The notes below the pieces were generated by a model, which was not told the DNA's origin, did no database searches, and worked only from the letters and a program-made list of their open reading frames with translations. From Acholeplasmatales bacterium (lineage in GTDB: Bacteria; Bacillota_I; Bacilli_A; Acholeplasmatales; Anaeroplasmataceae), in contig JAFXUP010000138.1 of the NCBI GenBank assembly GCA_017524905.1, positions 1 through 32,604 on the forward strand: DNA of 32,604 nucleotides, given 5' to 3'. A program made the position numbers and the translations under genes. Shown piece after piece: positions 30,991-32,604 of this stretch. How positions within the stretch are numbered: position 1 is the first letter of the stretch; each line of letters opens with the position of its first letter.

Positions 30991-31647
30991 ATGAAGAAAT
31001 TTGATGTATTAAATCGAATCGCTGAATGTGGTGTAGTAGCTGTTGTTCGTGCAAACACTGAAGAAGAAGCTATTAACATTGCAAAGGCATGTACTGATGG
31101 TGGTGTAAAGGCAATTGAAGTTACATTTACAGTTCCTGGAGCTGATAATGTAATTAAAGCTTTAAAGAAAGCTATTCCTGCTGATAAGCTAATTGTTGGT
31201 GCTGGTTCAGTATTAGATCCTGAAACTGCAAGAGTTGCAATTTTAGCTGGTGCTGAATTTATTGTTGCTCCTTCTTTTTCTGAAGGTGTTGCTAAATTAT
31301 GTAATAGATATCAAGTACCTTATATTCCAGGAACTCAAACTATTAAAGAAATCGTTACAGCTATGGAAGCTGGTTGCGATGTAATTAAGGTATTCCCTGG
31401 CGATATGTTAGGACCTGTATTTATTAAAGACGTTAAGGGACCACTTCCTTATGCTAACTTAATGCCATCTGGTGGTGTTAACTTAGAAAATGCTGGTGAA
31501 TGGATTAAGAATGGTGCTGTATGCATTTCTTCTGGTTCACATTTAACTGCACCTGCTAAGAAGGGCGATTTAGCTGAAACAGCAAAGAGAGCTAAGCAAT
31601 ATGTTGAAGCAGTTGCTCAAGCTAGAGCTGAAATGGCAAAGAAGTAA
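30991..31647 (+). CDS. eda: 2-keto-3-deoxy-6-phosphogluconate aldolase (KDPG/KHG aldolase)
   Basis: Eda splits 2-keto-3-deoxy-6-phosphogluconate into pyruvate and glyceraldehyde-3-phosphate by a Schiff-base mechanism. The 218-aa protein has the family marks: VVAVVRANTEEEA with Arg20, catalytic Glu43 in AIEVTFTVPG, VGAGSVLDP, FIVAPSFS and the Schiff-base lysine Lys133 in VIKVFPG, followed by PSGGV. GAGAGGTAG precedes the ATG. It is the first gene of a strong, probably repressed operon with a KDG kinase 45 bases downstream; together they form the lower branch of hexuronate (pectin or alginate-type) or Entner-Doudoroff catabolism. No edd gene is visible, which favours the sugar-acid branch. Confidence 0.96.
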   Translation: MKKFDVLNRIAECGVVAVVRANTEEEAINIAKACTDGGVKAIEVTFTVPGADNVIKALKKAIPADKLIVGAGSVLDPETARVAILAGAEFIVAPSFSEGVAKLCNRYQVPYIPGTQTIKEIVTAMEAGCDVIKVFPGDMLGPVFIKDVKGPLPYANLMPSGGVNLENAGEWIKNGAVCISSGSHLTAPAKKGDLAETAKRAKQYVEAVAQARAEMAKK

Positions 31648-31692
31648 TACAACAAAGATTTTAAATATACACAAAATCGGAGCGTGAGGTTT

Positions 31693-32604
31693 ATGAAGGA
31701 AAAAATTGTAGCATTTGGCGAGATAATGCTAAGACTTTCTACTCCAGATTATTCAACAATTGATCAAACACATTCATTTGTTGTTAATTATGGTGGTGGC
31801 GAGGCTAACGTTGCAGTTGCCCTTGCTCATATGGGTCATAAGACATTCTTTATGTCTAAGCTTCCACCTAACCAATTAGGCGATGGTGCAATTACTCATT
31901 TAAAGGCAAATGGCGTTGATACTAAATATGTTGTAAGAGGTTCTTCAACAATTGGTATTTACTTTTTAGAAACTGGCTTTGGTGGTAGACCATCAAAGGT
32001 AATTTATAACCGTAAGCACTCTGCAATCACTCGTATTCAAGAAGATGAATTTAATTGGGATGAAATCTTTAAGGATGCAACTTGGTTCCATATCTCTGGT
32101 ATAACTTTAGCATTAGGTGAAAGAGTTAGAAAAGTAGCTTTAAGAGCTGTTAAGGAAGCCAAAAAGCATAATGTAATGGTATCATTCGATTTTAATTATC
32201 GTTCTAAATTATGGACTGTTGAAGAAGCAAGACCTGTTTATAAGGAATTTATGAATTATGTAGATGTTGTATTTGCAAGCTTCTATGATGCAAATACAAT
32301 ATTAGAAATTCCTTTAGATGATGATTTTACAGGAACTACTTTATCTGAAAAGAGAAGAAATGTTTTCCCTAAGATGATTAAAAAATATAATTTAAAATAT
32401 ATTTTTGGAACAGATAGAGTTGTTTATTCTGCAACAGAAAATTCTTTAGCTGGTTATTATTTTAAATTAAGTGGTAATGATTTAAGCTGGGAATTAACTG
32501 AACCAATTCGTTTCAATATTTATGATAGAATTGGTGGTGGTGATGCCTTTGCATCTGGTGTCATCCATGGATTATTAAAGAATTTTGATGATCCAGCTTA
32601 TGCT
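31693..32604 (+). CDS. kdgK: 2-keto-3-deoxygluconate kinase (PfkB family), 3' end outside window
   Basis: KDG kinase phosphorylates 2-keto-3-deoxygluconate to the substrate of Eda. The frame is open from ATG 31693 to the window end, 304 codons, leaving perhaps 35 residues outside. PfkB motifs are visible: N-terminal KIVAFGEIMLRLS, GGGEANVAVALAHMGH (34-49), FDFNYRSKLW (typical of KDG kinases, Arg near the sugar-phosphate pocket) and the ATP/catalytic motif RIGGGDAFASG (279-289) with catalytic Asp284. GGAG (31679-31682) is ten bases before the ATG; an in-frame GTG at 31684 is too close to it. The pairing with eda supports the substrate assignment over other PfkB sugars. Confidence 0.9.
   Translation, partial: MKEKIVAFGEIMLRLSTPDYSTIDQTHSFVVNYGGGEANVAVALAHMGHKTFFMSKLPPNQLGDGAITHLKANGVDTKYVVRGSSTIGIYFLETGFGGRPSKVIYNRKHSAITRIQEDEFNWDEIFKDATWFHISGITLALGERVRKVALRAVKEAKKHNVMVSFDFNYRSKLWTVEEARPVYKEFMNYVDVVFASFYDANTILEIPLDDDFTGTTLSEKRRNVFPKMIKKYNLKYIFGTDRVVYSATENSLAGYYFKLSGNDLSWELTEPIRFNIYDRIGGGDAFASGVIHGLLKNFDDPAYA

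Noticed and set aside
1..32604. UGA-as-Trp (Mycoplasma/Spiroplasma) genetic code
   Set aside because: pflA and priA end at TGA at the expected protein ends, and conserved Trp positions use TGG.
1..32604. CRISPR array, insertion sequence, prophage or attachment site
   Set aside because: No regularly spaced repeats, transposase or integrase genes or flanking duplications are visible; the genes are housekeeping or ordinary accessory functions on one strand.

Overview
The window comes from an A+T-rich, Gram-positive-type chromosome. Every gene I can support lies on the + strand. UGA is used as a stop (pflA and priA end in TGA) and Trp is UGG, so this is the standard bacterial code, not the Mycoplasma code. 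Short intergenic gaps, strong AGGAGG-type ribosome sites, TTGACA/TATAAT promoters and hairpin-plus-U terminators fit Firmicutes. LemA beside a large MAG1210-like membrane protein, a reduced comFC-hpf-secA locus and the A+T bias point to a Mollicutes-related or Erysipelotrichia-like anaerobic member of the Bacilli. This placement is an inference. The window looks like ordinary chromosome: I see no insertion sequence, prophage, CRISPR array, tRNA or rRNA.

Layout. 1-2733: the tail of an unidentified gene, a sigma-70 factor, and trmK fused in frame to an esterase-like domain. 2826-4826: DegV and a YghO-like acetyltransferase. 4870-9100: a MarR-controlled heterodimeric ABC exporter with two matching operators. 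9220-11285: NrnA phosphatase/nanoRNase, pflA and a small thioredoxin. 11318-13747: pyruvate formate-lyase encoded as two proteins, a 676-aa body and a separate 78-aa glycyl-radical domain with its own ribosome site. 13819-15213: a MATE exporter. 15291-16778: a tetrahydrofolate riboswitch and a FolT folate transporter with an unusual N-terminal extension. 16792-25441: an S-box (SAM) riboswitch followed by YcxB-like, priA, fmt, a degenerate HD-GYP membrane protein, a TSCPD protein, metK and a large membrane protein. 25469-26181: LemA. 26201-29968: a shortened ComFC-like protein, hpf and secA. 29967-30881: a likely Mn2+ (yybP-ykoY) riboswitch ahead of a triple zinc-ribbon membrane protein. 30911-32604: an eda-kdgK operon (2-keto-3-deoxygluconate use); kdgK is cut by the window end.

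How it fits together. Three metabolite- or metal-sensing RNAs (THF, SAM, probable Mn2+) lie within about 15 kb. Several genes share a one-carbon theme: PFL makes formate, FolT imports folate, Fmt uses 10-formyl-THF and MetK makes SAM, which radical-SAM PflA consumes. That linkage is my inference. The most unusual items are the split pyruvate formate-lyase, the TrmK-esterase fusion, the Mn riboswitch ahead of a zinc-ribbon membrane protein, the FolT extension, and the altered promoter-melting residues of the sigma factor.
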